In this document: in pieces, positions 15,301-23,977 of the stretch
Numbering within the stretch: position 1 is the stretch's first letter
Layout: each line of letters begins with the position of its first letter
DNA from: Chitinophaga sp. H8
GTDB lineage: Bacteria; Bacteroidota; Bacteroidia; Chitinophagales; Chitinophagaceae
Reading direction: 5' to 3'
Length of the DNA stretch: 64,000 nt
Assembly: GCF_040567655.1 (NCBI RefSeq)
Contig: NZ_JBEXAC010000002.1
Location: forward strand, 2,108,001-2,172,000
Notes under the pieces: generated by a model
Told to the model about the DNA's origin: nothing
The model's input: only the letters and a program-made list of their open reading frames with translations
Databases searched by the model: none
Made by a program: the position numbers and the translations under genes

Positions 15301-15670
15301 TGCTAATCTTTTTGATAGTTGGGGAGGGCATGGGGACTATGGCTTACGTTGGCAAAAACCTGGAGATGAAAGAAGTACAGATGTTCCGTCTTTACCAGTG
15401 TCTCCTTATAGTCAAGATAATGTATACTCTAAAGCAAGTGTGCTTGTGGAAAAGGGAGATCATATACGTTTGCAAGATGTAAGGGTAAGTTATGACTTAA
15501 ATAGAGAAGTAATTAAATTATTTCCATTTGAAAGTATTCAAGTATATGTATATGCAAATAATATTGGCATCTTATGGAGGGCCAATAAAAAAGGGATCGA
15601 TCCGGACTATGGAAGTTTGAGAATCCCATCACCAAGAACTATTGCGGCAGGAGTAAATATAAATTTTTAA
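12380..15670 (+). CDS. SusC/RagA-family TonB-dependent outer-membrane transporter
   Basis: This ~1096-aa outer-membrane transporter would import a ligand captured by the SusD partner, powered by TonB. The signal peptide is at MRIASCFLLGVFLLLVSSIYAQ (residues 30-51), so starts at 12443 or 12467 are as plausible as 12380. Next come a carboxypeptidase-like regulatory domain (ITGKVVGEKGEPLEGATVQI, about 57-135), the plug (GFQIRGISTINANTQPLIVV, 'DAAAAAIWGVRAGNGVIVITTK') and a 22-strand barrel ending in ...AAGVNINF. There is no STN secretin-like domain, so FecR-type signalling is not expected. It is followed by SusD after 27 bp. The substrate is unknown; the TlpA-type partners point away from a simple glycan locus. 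Confidence 0.95.
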   Translation: MTIKGAYRKSTTNRSPQNQKPMHPTSTNVMRIASCFLLGVFLLLVSSIYAQEVKKIITGKVVGEKGEPLEGATVQIKGQAINRVTDKDGMFSILAVPGKDSLAVSFVGYNNKFILAEVKSKGLSIGMETGATVLRNVEVYSTGYGKVSPGKATGSFVQIDNALFNRQVSTNVLDRIENITSGLTNNRNATGFQIRGISTINANTQPLIVVDNFPYDGDLNNLNPNDVESITVLKDAAAAAIWGVRAGNGVIVITTKRGLSGKSRIQFSNSITVGKKPNLFYTPLISSADEISFEKKRFAEGFYNTYDDDYPSFNYYPALPPVAEILLAARSGKISQKEADDRIARLEKHDVRNDIEKYMLQNSINQQYALNISGGSNAFTYYGSLGYDKNQSNNKGDSYNRLSMRLDNTYRPITNLEINGFITYTQSKTINNGINYQALLPNGQQVAPYTQLADENGNALAIPKPIDGYRMAYVDTARYPGLLDWHYRPLEEVKYSDKNIMQYDTRLGGAIKYTVIKGLSAQIQYQYQKILANQKNIEGQNSYHVRDLINQFMDVDASTGNVIYPVPLGGSIFINNNEQTSQSLRGQLNFQHTWGQHVIEVLSGMEIRETSTTNTSNQGYGYDSELSTLQQVDPTNFFTTRPTGAAFRISSGNSIGGSLNRYGSYYANGGYTFMNKYILTGSGRIDQSNFFGVKANQRRVPLWSAGLAWVVSQEVFFQRINWAPYLKLRATYGYNGNTNSGASAFATIMYATGTDASANAQYATINTPSNPQLRWERIKMINVGIDFELFKNRVGGSIDYYHKRGLDLLGPVITDPTTGVLNFTGNRASIMGEGVDWVLNTHNLVRNIQWYSTILFSYTSNKVTDYGIQPASNQTSFYLVEGNPIIGQPLYKISSYRWAGLDPNTGAPLVYLGDSISNFENASNAKQADVLYSGPSTPKIFGSVRNTFSWNHISLSFNILYKLGYYFRRSSINYANLFDSWGGHGDYGLRWQKPGDERSTDVPSLPVSPYSQDNVYSKASVLVEKGDHIRLQDVRVSYDLNREVIKLFPFESIQVYVYANNIGILWRANKKGIDPDYGSLRIPSPRTIAAGVNINF

Positions 15671-15697
15671 TATGCTTATTTAACTAAATTAGTAATC

Positions 15698-17098
15698 ATG
15701 AGGTATATAAGTGTCAAGTGTATTAAGGGCTATTGCTTTGGTTTTATTTTGATATCTACCTTGGGGTGTAAAAAAGGTGAGTGGTATGATGTAAAAACAG
15801 ATAAATCTCTTGCGGTGCCCAGTACTTTGAAAGATATGCAGGCATTACTTGACAATGTTGGGGTTTTGAATGGTAGTACAATTGCTTTAGGAGAAATTGG
15901 ATCAGATGGACATAGCATCAAAGATGCAGATGCTCAGCGTCTTGGAGATACAGAGTACAATGCATATACTTGGTCATATGGAAAACCGTATATTACTGTT
16001 GCGGATTGGGCAAGTAATAATGATATAGGCGCATATCCAAGAATTTATTATTGTAATACAATATTAGATGGAGTAAAGAAATTAACTCCTGCTAATAATG
16101 AAGAACAGTTGCTATGGAATAGTATTAAGGGGCAAGCTCTTTTTCATCGGGCCAAAAATTTTTTCGACTTAGCGCAAGTATTTGCTCCACCATATAATGT
16201 AACAACAGCTAATACAGACCTTAGTATTCCGTTGCGACTAGAATCTGATATTAATATTCCTAGTAAAAGATCTTCTGTAAAAGAAACCTACGAGCAAATT
16301 ATAAACGATTTACTCACAGCAGAGACATTATTGCCAGCTACACCTTTATTTAAAACAAGAGCGTCTAGACCTGCTGTTTTTGCCTTATTAGCAAGGACAT
16401 ACCTTTGTATGCAAGATTATGTAAATGCAAAAAAATTTGCAGATTCATGCCTGAAAAATTTTAATACCTTACTAGATTATAATATTTTAAGTACTACAGA
16501 TGCTCAACCCTTTACTATATTTAATCCAGAAGTGATTTTTCACTCAAGGATGCTTTCGTATAGATCTATTCGTGCAGCTATGATTATTGACCCCGAATTA
16601 TATGATTTGTATGATAGTAACGATTTACGAAAGGAGATTTTTTTTACAAAAAATTTAACAACAGGAGAAGTGAAGTCAAAGGGGACTTATACAGGTACTG
16701 TATTGTTGTTTACAGGCTTAGCTTCTGATGAGGTGTATTTAATTCGAGCAGAGTCTAATGCTCGATCTGGTAATTCAAAAGCAGCTATGGAAGATTTGAA
16801 TAATTTGTTGAGGAAACGGTGGAAAGCGGAAACATTTAAGGAATTTACAGCTATTGATGCAGAGGATGCTTTAAGGCAAGTGCTAAATGAACGTAAAAAA
16901 GAATTGTTGCTACGCGGATTGAGATGGAGTGATTTGCGTCGACTTAACCAGGATGAACGTTTTAAAATCACTATTAATCGAATTATTTCTGGGACTACTT
17001 ACACCCTAGAACCTGAGAGTTTTAAATACACTCTGCCTATACCAGATGATATAATTCAAATAACTGGTATGACCCAAAATTTGGGCTGGGGTAAATAA
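15698..17098 (+). CDS. SusD/RagB-family surface lipoprotein
   Basis: This 466-aa lipoprotein would bind the substrate on the cell surface and form a lid on SusC. The N-terminus ends in a lipobox-like LISTLGCKKG (Cys about 24). The protein shows SusD hallmarks: TPR-like helices (KGQALFHRAKNFFDLAQVFA, 'ASRPAVFALLARTYLCMQDY') and the C-terminal 'LRGLRWSDLRRLNQDERF...YTLPIPDDIIQ' block. It lies 27 bp after SusC and 45 bp before the first redoxin gene, so it is part of one operon. It is shorter than many glycan SusD proteins (about 550 aa), as is common for SusD partners of TlpA-containing loci. Confidence 0.95.
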   Translation: MRYISVKCIKGYCFGFILISTLGCKKGEWYDVKTDKSLAVPSTLKDMQALLDNVGVLNGSTIALGEIGSDGHSIKDADAQRLGDTEYNAYTWSYGKPYITVADWASNNDIGAYPRIYYCNTILDGVKKLTPANNEEQLLWNSIKGQALFHRAKNFFDLAQVFAPPYNVTTANTDLSIPLRLESDINIPSKRSSVKETYEQIINDLLTAETLLPATPLFKTRASRPAVFALLARTYLCMQDYVNAKKFADSCLKNFNTLLDYNILSTTDAQPFTIFNPEVIFHSRMLSYRSIRAAMIIDPELYDLYDSNDLRKEIFFTKNLTTGEVKSKGTYTGTVLLFTGLASDEVYLIRAESNARSGNSKAAMEDLNNLLRKRWKAETFKEFTAIDAEDALRQVLNERKKELLLRGLRWSDLRRLNQDERFKITINRIISGTTYTLEPESFKYTLPIPDDIIQITGMTQNLGWGK

Positions 17099-17143
17099 GA
17101 AAAAGGCATAGTTTTAATTGAACTAATATATTAATGGATTAAC

Positions 17144-18547
17144 ATGAGATGCAGAATTATAACGTTGGTTTTTTGCATTGTACTAATGGTAAGTAGTTAT
17201 GCACAGGAAAAATCGAGGAGATTATTTATAGGAGATAAGATGCCAGATGTGGCATTCTCTGAAGTTATTAATTACCCTGGTACTATGAGAAAGCTTTCTG
17301 ATTTTAAAGGAAAAAGCATTATTCTGGACTTTTGGAATAAATCATGTACCAATTGCATTGCGGCTTTTCCTAAAATGCAGCAATTTCAAGAGAAATTTAA
17401 GGACGATATTCAGGTTTTACTAATTGGTTATGAAACTACAAATGAATTAAATAAGCTGTTTCAGAATTCACCTATTGTAAAAAATACAACTTTGCCAATG
17501 ATATTGGGGAAAAATCAAGATTTGCGAATGTTATTTCCGCATATGGGAGAGCCGTATGCTGTTTGGATAGATAAAAATGGAATAGTTAAAGCCACAACAA
17601 ATGGCACTGCGGCGACTTCTGAAAATATACAAGACTTAATAGCGGGTAGGCCATTAAAGGTGCCTATTAGAGAAGATCTAATTGGATTTGATCTGGATTC
17701 TTATTCTTCTTTGTTAACAATAAATAATGGAATGTTTTTAAAGGATTTGCTTTACTATACAAAAATCTCTTCATCAAATCTTGGATTCAGTCCAATGGAT
17801 TCTAGTGATAGAGGTGAGTGGGAGGATGGAGAAGCAGGGCTTTCTTCAAAATATTATTCCTTGATTATGAGAAAAATTAAGGGGTATAATAAAGTTGGAA
17901 TTAGTTTATTATTAGACTCTATAACAAAGAAGCAAAAAGGATTTATTTTTATTCAACAATCAGTCCCCTTACTTTACGCAAATGCCTACAATGTTCCTGA
18001 GGGAACGAGGGTTGTCATAGATAATGGAGGTGCTGAATATTACGATCCTAGAGATAGTACTTCTTTGTATAGAAATAAATGGGCAGAAAATTATACATTT
18101 ATTTATGCGGCATCAATTCCATACTATGATGCGGAACGTTTTCGATATATTATGAGAGAGGATTTGAAAAGATTCTTTGGAATGAATGGAAGATTAGAAG
18201 TTAGGCCTATACCACACGTAATATTATTTCGTACTAATAAAGACGATAGGCTAAAAACAAAAGGAGGGGATAGTGTATACGAGGATACAGGTACTGAGAA
18301 AGGTAAGATATTTAACAATTGCATATTTCAGCGATTTGTGATTTCCTTTAGAGGAAATTATTTGAAAAGAGAAGATCCGATATTTGTTGATGAGACACAT
18401 ATAAGTCCTGAGAAGAAGATTGATATGATATTGAAATCTAGTTTTAAGGACGTTCAAGCGATGAATAAGGAATTAGAAAAATATGGCTTAGGTGTAAAAG
18501 AGGAAGTTCGTAAAGTAGAGGTACTTGTGCTTGAAAAAGAAATATAA
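17144..18547 (+). CDS. TlpA-like thiol-disulfide protein with DUF3738-like C-terminus
   Basis: This 467-aa protein is exported by a signal peptide (MRCRIITLVFCIVLMVSSYAQ). Residues ~30-175 form a thioredoxin-fold domain with the active site WNKSCTNC, a CxxC in the position of TlpA/ResA. The rest, from about 200, is a separate domain ending 'MNKELEKYGLGVKEEVRKVEVLVL', which resembles the DUF3738 family found fused to redoxins. It probably reduces or isomerises disulfides in the periplasm or on the surface, on a substrate handled by the SusCD pair. It has a 45-bp gap to SusD and 51 bp to the next redoxin. Confidence 0.8.
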   Translation: MRCRIITLVFCIVLMVSSYAQEKSRRLFIGDKMPDVAFSEVINYPGTMRKLSDFKGKSIILDFWNKSCTNCIAAFPKMQQFQEKFKDDIQVLLIGYETTNELNKLFQNSPIVKNTTLPMILGKNQDLRMLFPHMGEPYAVWIDKNGIVKATTNGTAATSENIQDLIAGRPLKVPIREDLIGFDLDSYSSLLTINNGMFLKDLLYYTKISSSNLGFSPMDSSDRGEWEDGEAGLSSKYYSLIMRKIKGYNKVGISLLLDSITKKQKGFIFIQQSVPLLYANAYNVPEGTRVVIDNGGAEYYDPRDSTSLYRNKWAENYTFIYAASIPYYDAERFRYIMREDLKRFFGMNGRLEVRPIPHVILFRTNKDDRLKTKGGDSVYEDTGTEKGKIFNNCIFQRFVISFRGNYLKREDPIFVDETHISPEKKIDMILKSSFKDVQAMNKELEKYGLGVKEEVRKVEVLVLEKEI

Positions 18548-18598
18548 AATAGACAAGAAGACTAATATGATATTTCAGTTAACGAATAAATTAAAACA

Positions 18599-19741
18599 AT
18601 GTTAAAGATATTTTTTTTAATAGCTCTCTTTTTTTGTTTTAAAGTACATACCTATGCTCAAGATGGTTCAGGATTTGTACTACATGGGAAAATTGAAGGA
18701 CTTGAGGATGGGACAAATATTTATCTAACTACAAATAGGGGTAAGGATACAGTAGCAAGATGCATTTCAAAGAAAGAAGGTTTTGTGTTCAAAGGGAGAA
18801 TAAATTTAGGGACAAATGCTTACTTTATAAAGTTAGATACTCTTATTTCAAAGAAGCCAAGTGTTGCTTTATTGTTAGTAAATAGTAAGATGACTCTCAC
18901 GGGGAAAATGAATGTTTGGCCTAGTCTGCATTTGGTAGGATCCGAGCCACATAATGAGTATATAGAGGTGAATAAACTGTTCGCTGAATGGAATAAAGGA
19001 TTAAGTGATAATATTTCGATGTTAGACAAAGCGTATACATCTTTAGCATTGGCTAAAAATGCGACTGATTCAAATTCGGCTAATTTGCAAGTTAAAGAAT
19101 TTCTGGAAAAGAAAAAGATGTTGGAGAATAGGCGGAAATCACTTTCTAGAAAGTACATTGAAGAGCATTTGAGATCATTGTATATTGCGCATTTAATTTT
19201 GACTATGGAAGGTGTATTTGATTTCCCAGAAATGAAGATGCTGTATGATGAACTATCTCCGGATGCTAAGAAGAGTTTTTTTGGAGTGGCTTTAAATGAC
19301 AGATTAAAGATAGGCGAGGTAAAAGAGGGAAGTATAGTTGGGGACTTCTCGAAGAGAAATGTAGATGGGGATTTACTGTCGTTGAAAGAAGTCGTAAGTA
19401 AGGGTGAATTTACATTACTTGATTTTTGGGCCAGCTGGTGTAGACCTTGCAGAGATGAAACTCCTAACGTTAGGAAAGCTTATGCTCTATTTCATGATAA
19501 GGGATTTAATGTGCTAAGTATAACTATGGATACCAACGAGACTGATTGGAAGAAGGCAATTATTAAAGATACTATGCCTTGGTATCATATGATTGATACA
19601 AAAAATAATTCTGTTGCAACTGCATTTAATATTAAGTCTATTCCTGCTACCTTTTTGTTAGATAAAAAAGGAAAGATTATTGCGACTGATTTAAGAGGGG
19701 AAGAATTGATTGAGAAACTACGTAGACTTATAAATAGGTGA
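18599..19741 (+). CDS. TlpA-like redoxin with DUF4369-type N-terminal domain
   Basis: This 380-aa secreted protein has a signal peptide (MLKIFFLIALFFCFKVHTYAQ), an N-terminal DUF4369-like beta domain (FVLHGKIEGLEDGTNIYL), a helical linker (about residues 120-230) and a C-terminal thioredoxin fold with LDFWASWCRPCRDETP, an intact WCxxC site, plus the cis-Pro region SIPATFLLDKKG. It is a standard Bacteroidota periplasmic thiol-disulfide oxidoreductase. As the last gene of the SusCD-redoxin operon it gives the locus two redoxins of different architecture. Confidence 0.9.
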   Translation: MLKIFFLIALFFCFKVHTYAQDGSGFVLHGKIEGLEDGTNIYLTTNRGKDTVARCISKKEGFVFKGRINLGTNAYFIKLDTLISKKPSVALLLVNSKMTLTGKMNVWPSLHLVGSEPHNEYIEVNKLFAEWNKGLSDNISMLDKAYTSLALAKNATDSNSANLQVKEFLEKKKMLENRRKSLSRKYIEEHLRSLYIAHLILTMEGVFDFPEMKMLYDELSPDAKKSFFGVALNDRLKIGEVKEGSIVGDFSKRNVDGDLLSLKEVVSKGEFTLLDFWASWCRPCRDETPNVRKAYALFHDKGFNVLSITMDTNETDWKKAIIKDTMPWYHMIDTKNNSVATAFNIKSIPATFLLDKKGKIIATDLRGEELIEKLRRLINR

Positions 19742-20106
19742 ATATTTGTGCATTAGTTGTTTTAGCACGCATATAAACTTGAGGAATGAAATTGATACAT
19801 TTCTAATTGGCTAAGTGATAGAGTTAATTGATATGTTACCAATGTATACCTTTTTTAGTTTTACTTGACGTACTTAGGTGTATGAATATCGGTCTGTTTC
19901 TTCGCTAGAAAACGATTTGTAGAAATAACTATTTTTAATATTAGGTGTAAAATTAAACAACACGTTTCCTTGGGCCAAGGTTAAAACTCATTAGAGACAA
20001 TTTCTCAGGATGTAGGAAGATGCATGTTGTTTAAAGTAGATTTTAGAGATATTTGGAAACCCGATTTGTCTTGATTGAACAACTTCAGATTATAAGTATC
20101 CCAACC
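19742..20106. other. Intergenic region between convergent operons
   Basis: AT-rich spacer between the SusCD-redoxin operon (plus) and the minus-strand mini-protein cluster. It holds a small perfect palindrome, CCTTGG-G-CCAAGG, at 19968-19980. I see no clear terminator or gene. Confidence 0.5.
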
Positions 20107-21198
20107 TTAAATTCTTTTGCTTAAGGTGGGTTGTTGTTTATTGGTGGTAAAATGAGAATTTAATTGAAAAGTAGATACTTGTCCTCCTTTATATAAAACA
20201 ATTAGGGAGTTGTCATTTGCTTGAACGGCAATTGCATTTTTTCCCTTGTTTTTTGGAATATGAAAGCTTCCTAGATAAGTTCCGCTTTTTATTTCGTAAA
20301 CATCAATACTGGTATTTTGATTAAAATCTATTAATGATTCATTGTCTGCTCGTAGGTTGGACATAACAAATAAATATCCATTGTGAGTAAAAGATCCTTT
20401 ATTTATTTCTTGACGAGGTGTAGAGGGCATTAATTTTGTTTCATCCCCGGAGTGCACAGGCTTAATAGATATTAAATTTGTTGCGCAGGTATCAATTGTT
20501 TTACCAATATAAATAATATTCAAATTTGTATCTAAGCAAAAGAATCGATTTTGATACATTTCAAGGTACAATAGCGCTTTATTTAAAGAATCATATTGCA
20601 AGTAGCCATCAGTAGAGAAACCTCCATCTTGCTTATCTTCTAAAATCATAGCTTGTTTTCCTACTTTTCCTGTAATGCAATTTATTTGTTTAAATACTAA
20701 GTGAGTTTGTGCACTATCTAGTCCTCTTATAACTAGTAGTTCAGGGGACACACGTGCACTACGCGTAAATAAGGGGGTAGATAGTTTGGTGGTATCAAGA
20801 TAACTGGTGCCGATCCTTCCAGATATTAGATAGGATATATTGTTAGCATATATATATACATTGGGAGAGTCTACTGTTATTGTATTAGAAAGTAATTCTT
20901 GCGTTGGATTGATACCAAAGGTTAATGTGTCTTTTATATTTAAAGACTTATCTGTCATAAGTATCCATCTGGGGTCGGTGCTTGAAAAAAATATATGAGT
21001 ATTAGTACTTCCATTTATTTTACTTATTAGCGCGGTAGTGGCGGCGGAATGCAGAGGTACAATAGCGTTAGATAGCCATTTTCTAGTAAAGCCATTGTTT
21101 TTTTGATTAGGCATCTCCGTCGAAAACAGCAAGAATGATAATACTGCAATTACCCCACATAGGGACAGTAGGATAGTTAAAAGAATACTTTTTTTCAT
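20107..21198 (-). CDS. Membrane-anchored hypothetical protein, beta-propeller-like
   Basis: This 363-aa protein has an N-terminal hydrophobic anchor (ILLTILLSLCGVIAVLSFLLF) and a long extracytoplasmic part. The latter repeats short strand-turn units (for example HIFFSSTDPRWILMTDKS, 'YLFVMSNLRADNESLIDF', 'GSYLG'-type turns), consistent with a propeller. Similar proteins sit beside MauE-like genes and small secreted proteins in Bacteroidota. It is the last gene of the minus-strand cluster, 240 bp after the terminator that follows the first mini-protein, so it may have its own promoter. The function is unknown; a role in electron transfer or ligand sensing would be speculation. Confidence 0.7.
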   Translation of the reverse strand: MKKSILLTILLSLCGVIAVLSFLLFSTEMPNQKNNGFTRKWLSNAIVPLHSAATTALISKINGSTNTHIFFSSTDPRWILMTDKSLNIKDTLTFGINPTQELLSNTITVDSPNVYIYANNISYLISGRIGTSYLDTTKLSTPLFTRSARVSPELLVIRGLDSAQTHLVFKQINCITGKVGKQAMILEDKQDGGFSTDGYLQYDSLNKALLYLEMYQNRFFCLDTNLNIIYIGKTIDTCATNLISIKPVHSGDETKLMPSTPRQEINKGSFTHNGYLFVMSNLRADNESLIDFNQNTSIDVYEIKSGTYLGSFHIPKNKGKNAIAVQANDNSLIVLYKGGQVSTFQLNSHFTTNKQQPTLSKRI

Positions 21199-21439
21199 GT
21201 AGCGTTAAACTGTTAGTTAAGAATGGTTATCAGAAGGCGTTTTTTTAATAAGTTGAAATGTTATAATGTGAAGTTGATTTTTACATGATTTATATCTTTA
21301 GTAAATTTGATTAAGTGTATTCATTTTATTTTTCATAATAGAAAAGTATACTCTAATACCAGACGCTATTGATTCATTTTCTTAACGGAAGTTTAGATGA
21401 AACCTTAAAGTATGTAAAGAGAAATGAGAATAATAAAGT

Positions 21440-21471
21440 GCACGCCAACAAAAATATATTCGTTGGCGTGC
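21440..21471. terminator. Bidirectional terminator-type hairpin
   Basis: GCACGCCAAC (21440-21449) and GTTGGCGTGC (21462-21471) form a perfect 10-bp stem 18 bp after the stop of the minus-strand mini-protein gene ending at 21489. Confidence 0.8.
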
Positions 21472-21488
21472 TATTTTTATAAAGAGTA

Positions 21489-21857
21489 TTAAGGTTGTGC
21501 TGATTTACAGAATACTGCTGAAATTCTTGTAGTAGTACCACAAAGCGGTGGTTGACCTGTCTTAATTCTTGCACAGCAAAATACATCCTGTACGCCATCA
21601 CAAGCTAGGGCGGCATCAACTGGATTAGAAAATCCAGATTGGATTGGTTTGTCGATTACAGAGGCTGGTGGGCAGTTTACAAGAGTAACAGCTGAACAAC
21701 CAGTTGCAGGATCAAGATAGGCTGCGTTTGTATAACAGTCAGCAACTGTTGCTGGAGCAGCTTTTGTTGCTTTGAAAGCGCCGGCATAAGAAGCAATAGT
21801 TGCACTGATAGCTAGGATAGCAATAATAGCAGCGAAGCCAATTTTAAAACGTTTCAT
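21489..21857 (-). CDS. Secreted 8-Cys mini-protein, member A
   Basis: This 122-aa protein has a hydrophobic signal or anchor (IGFAAIIAILAISATIASYAGAF) and a mature part of about 90 residues with eight cysteines in the order DCYT, GCSA, NCPP, ACDG, FCCA, LCGT, FCKS. The same order and the DCYT and FCCA landmarks occur in three more genes of this cluster. The pattern suggests a small disulfide-bonded periplasmic or secreted protein. It lies directly downstream of the MauE-like gene, whose family supports disulfide or electron transfer. DUF6520-type small Bacteroidota proteins are a possible relation, but I cannot confirm it. The activity is unknown. Confidence 0.75.
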   Translation of the reverse strand: MKRFKIGFAAIIAILAISATIASYAGAFKATKAAPATVADCYTNAAYLDPATGCSAVTLVNCPPASVIDKPIQSGFSNPVDAALACDGVQDVFCCARIKTGQPPLCGTTTRISAVFCKSAQP

Positions 21858-22007
21858 GATTAAAGGATTTAATTTGTTAAAGAATCAGAAAGATTAGCCT
21901 AAAGTTTATACAGTGAAGGCAAACTGTTTGTATTGCGCAATGAATTGAAAATTAACATGTAATGAAATATTTATTTTGATATAAGTGTTAATAGTTGGAT
22001 TCTTATT

Positions 22008-22454
22008 TTAAGCAATTTTGTGTGTAGGAGAAGATGTTATTGAATTGTTTTTTCCTTGTAGAAGAATACCTATTAATGATATTATTGTAAATACTCCATT
22101 GAATATTAAATGATCTTTCCACGATAAGACAGCTAAAACTCCCCCACAACTACAAGGTAAATCATATGCATAGTGTAACATTAACCAAATATATCCAGTA
22201 AATAGGGCCATTAAAATAAATGATGCATATAGGCCAAGCATACGAGTGGGTTTGAATACAAGAAGTGTAGCCACCAATATTTCTCCTGCTGGCAGTGTGG
22301 CGGCTATAAACCCTGACATGGACTGAATGAAAGGAGATCGACCGAGCTGAAACTTGAAGTTCGTATAGTCTAGCATCTTGTTGAGCCCTGTATATATAAA
22401 TAGAATAATTAATAAAGCAACAATTATTTCAAGAGAGATTTTACGAAAACGCAT
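22008..22454 (-). CDS. MauE/DoxX-like redox-associated membrane protein
   Basis: This 148-aa inner-membrane protein has four predicted helices (about residues 8-25, 46-67, 73-95, 115-133). The motif CSCGG lies at about 101-105, just before the last helix, and is typical of the MauE/DoxX redox-associated group. The family helps form or maintain disulfides in exported proteins. It sits between two genes for 8-Cys secreted proteins on the same strand, and two TlpA redoxins lie in the neighbouring operon. I infer that it serves the oxidative folding or redox cycling of the mini-proteins. Confidence 0.85.
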   Translation of the reverse strand: MRFRKISLEIIVALLIILFIYTGLNKMLDYTNFKFQLGRSPFIQSMSGFIAATLPAGEILVATLLVFKPTRMLGLYASFILMALFTGYIWLMLHYAYDLPCSCGGVLAVLSWKDHLIFNGVFTIISLIGILLQGKNNSITSSPTHKIA

Positions 22455-22699
22455 AAGAAATTCTTTGGTTAGGATTTATAAGTTTTTGATATAGCATACA
22501 ATTTGTACTAAGATTCGTCCACTTTAAATATGTTGTATTTTTCATTATTATAAAGCTCGTTTGTTTTATTGAACTATGTTTATCAGTTTGAAATGAAATT
22601 ATTTATCATTGTGAAAATTTGATGATTAAATTGATAAGTGCGAATTGTTTTTTTTGCTTATTACTGTGAGAAAATAGAAGTGAAAAAATGAGAGCTTTC

Positions 22700-23074
22700 C
22701 TATTGTGCTTCTTTACAGTATATCTGTGTTATTTCGTTGAATTGCCCACATTTAACCGTTGCAATTGACCTGATTTTAGCGCAGCAAAAAATGGTGCCTG
22801 TAGGAGGGCATTCTATTTCTGGGTCAACTGGATCGATAAATAATGAAGCTCCTTTTCCTACAATAGTAAGGCCAGGGCAAAGTGATTGATTGATTACAAG
22901 ATTAAAGGCATTACAACCAAGGCTAGAATCCTTATAAGTAACTGTGGTATAGCAATCAACAAAATCAGCCAGAGTTAACCTATTATGCTTGAATCTATTT
23001 GCATTTGCTACAAGGGTGATGCTAATTGTTAAGAAAGCAATAATACTTGCTACATTGGGTTTTAATAGTTTCAT
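22700..23074 (-). CDS. Secreted 8-Cys mini-protein, member B
   Basis: This 124-aa protein has an N-terminal hydrophobic segment (VASIIAFLTISITLVANANRF) and eight cysteines in the same order as member A: DCYT, GCNA, LCPG, ECPP, FCCA, KCGQ, YCKE. It shares 'LVINQSLCPGL' with member D ('LVINQSPFPGL'), so these two are the closest pair. It lies upstream of the MauE-like gene on the same strand, with a 245-bp gap. Extracytoplasmic, disulfide-rich and of unknown activity. Confidence 0.75.
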   Translation of the reverse strand: MKLLKPNVASIIAFLTISITLVANANRFKHNRLTLADFVDCYTTVTYKDSSLGCNAFNLVINQSLCPGLTIVGKGASLFIDPVDPEIECPPTGTIFCCAKIRSIATVKCGQFNEITQIYCKEAQ

Positions 23075-23684
23075 GATTTTAAGATTTAACTGTTGTTGAG
23101 ATCGTAAATAAATGGAAATTGATATATTTCAATTACATATTCTATTACTATGGAAATCTCTTTTTAAATAATTATTGAAAGGAATAGGTTATGATATTAG
23201 TGACAATGATTTGCTTTAAGATGACCTCGGATTCTTCGCTTTAGAAACCCTCTATCTTAGAAAATGGGATTTGAAATAGGTCAAATGATTCACTTTGCAT
23301 AATAAAACATAATGAAAGTATAAACATTTTTTAAGTAGCAAGTTAATACGATGTTAATATGTTTTTTTTATAGAAAACGAAGCTGTATTGAGTGATTGAA
23401 ATCAAATGGGATATATAATTGTTGGGGATCTTCTGGTGTCTAAAAGCAAGAATGAAAAAATGAAGGATGAAGAAAATTAACTATGATATATATTGTTACA
23501 TTTTAAAGTCCCCGTAATATATATTGATATTTTAACAAAAATGGTAGTTATATGAGATAAAATCTCAACCATTCTGAAGGAATGTTTGATTTCTACTAAA
23601 GAGTAATACAAGAAAATGGAATATGATTGGGGAGATAGACTACCTAAGTGGAATGCTAACAATTATACTTGCGAGGATAGGAAA
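23075..23684. other. AT-rich intergenic stretch upstream of member B
   Basis: No gene I can defend. It contains a hairpin at 23540-23573 (AATGGT...GAGAT/ATCTC...ACCATT). A 61-codon ORF at 23477-23662 (minus) runs across this hairpin and has no recognisable features. The promoter of member B presumably lies in the left part. Confidence 0.5.
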
Positions 23685-23977
23685 GGATCAATAGCCGTGG
23701 TAGGGCTGGTAGACAGGCATTGACCAGTCAGATCCAGGATAGCCTGATTACAATTTTGAAGTAGAGGTTGGCTGTACCCGTTCAGATTCTGGCTGTATCA
23801 GTCTACAGCAGATAGCGCCAATGGCTTAGAGGTAAAAGCATCTGCTTTGGCGGCAATAGTAGGTGCAATGGTAGCAAAAGCAACGAGGATATAAAACTTG
23901 ATTTGTTTTTTTTATGGTGGAAATTGTTTGAAAATGAAAGTATGAGGATGACAAAAAAGACCTGATGATAAAAATAG
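23685..23977 (-). pseudogene. Decayed copy of mini-protein member C
   Basis: This stretch aligns base for base with 25845-26135 and covers the 5' half of member C and its upstream region. The copy has lost the C-terminal half. Its start region differs from ATGAAAAAAATGCAA: the first ATG reads ATA, and a base is missing at the second ATG, which also shifts the frame. It cannot make the protein. Confidence 0.8.

Noticed and set aside
23477..23662. 61-codon minus-strand ORF
   Set aside because: AT-rich region with a hairpin inside; no features beyond chance hydrophobicity.
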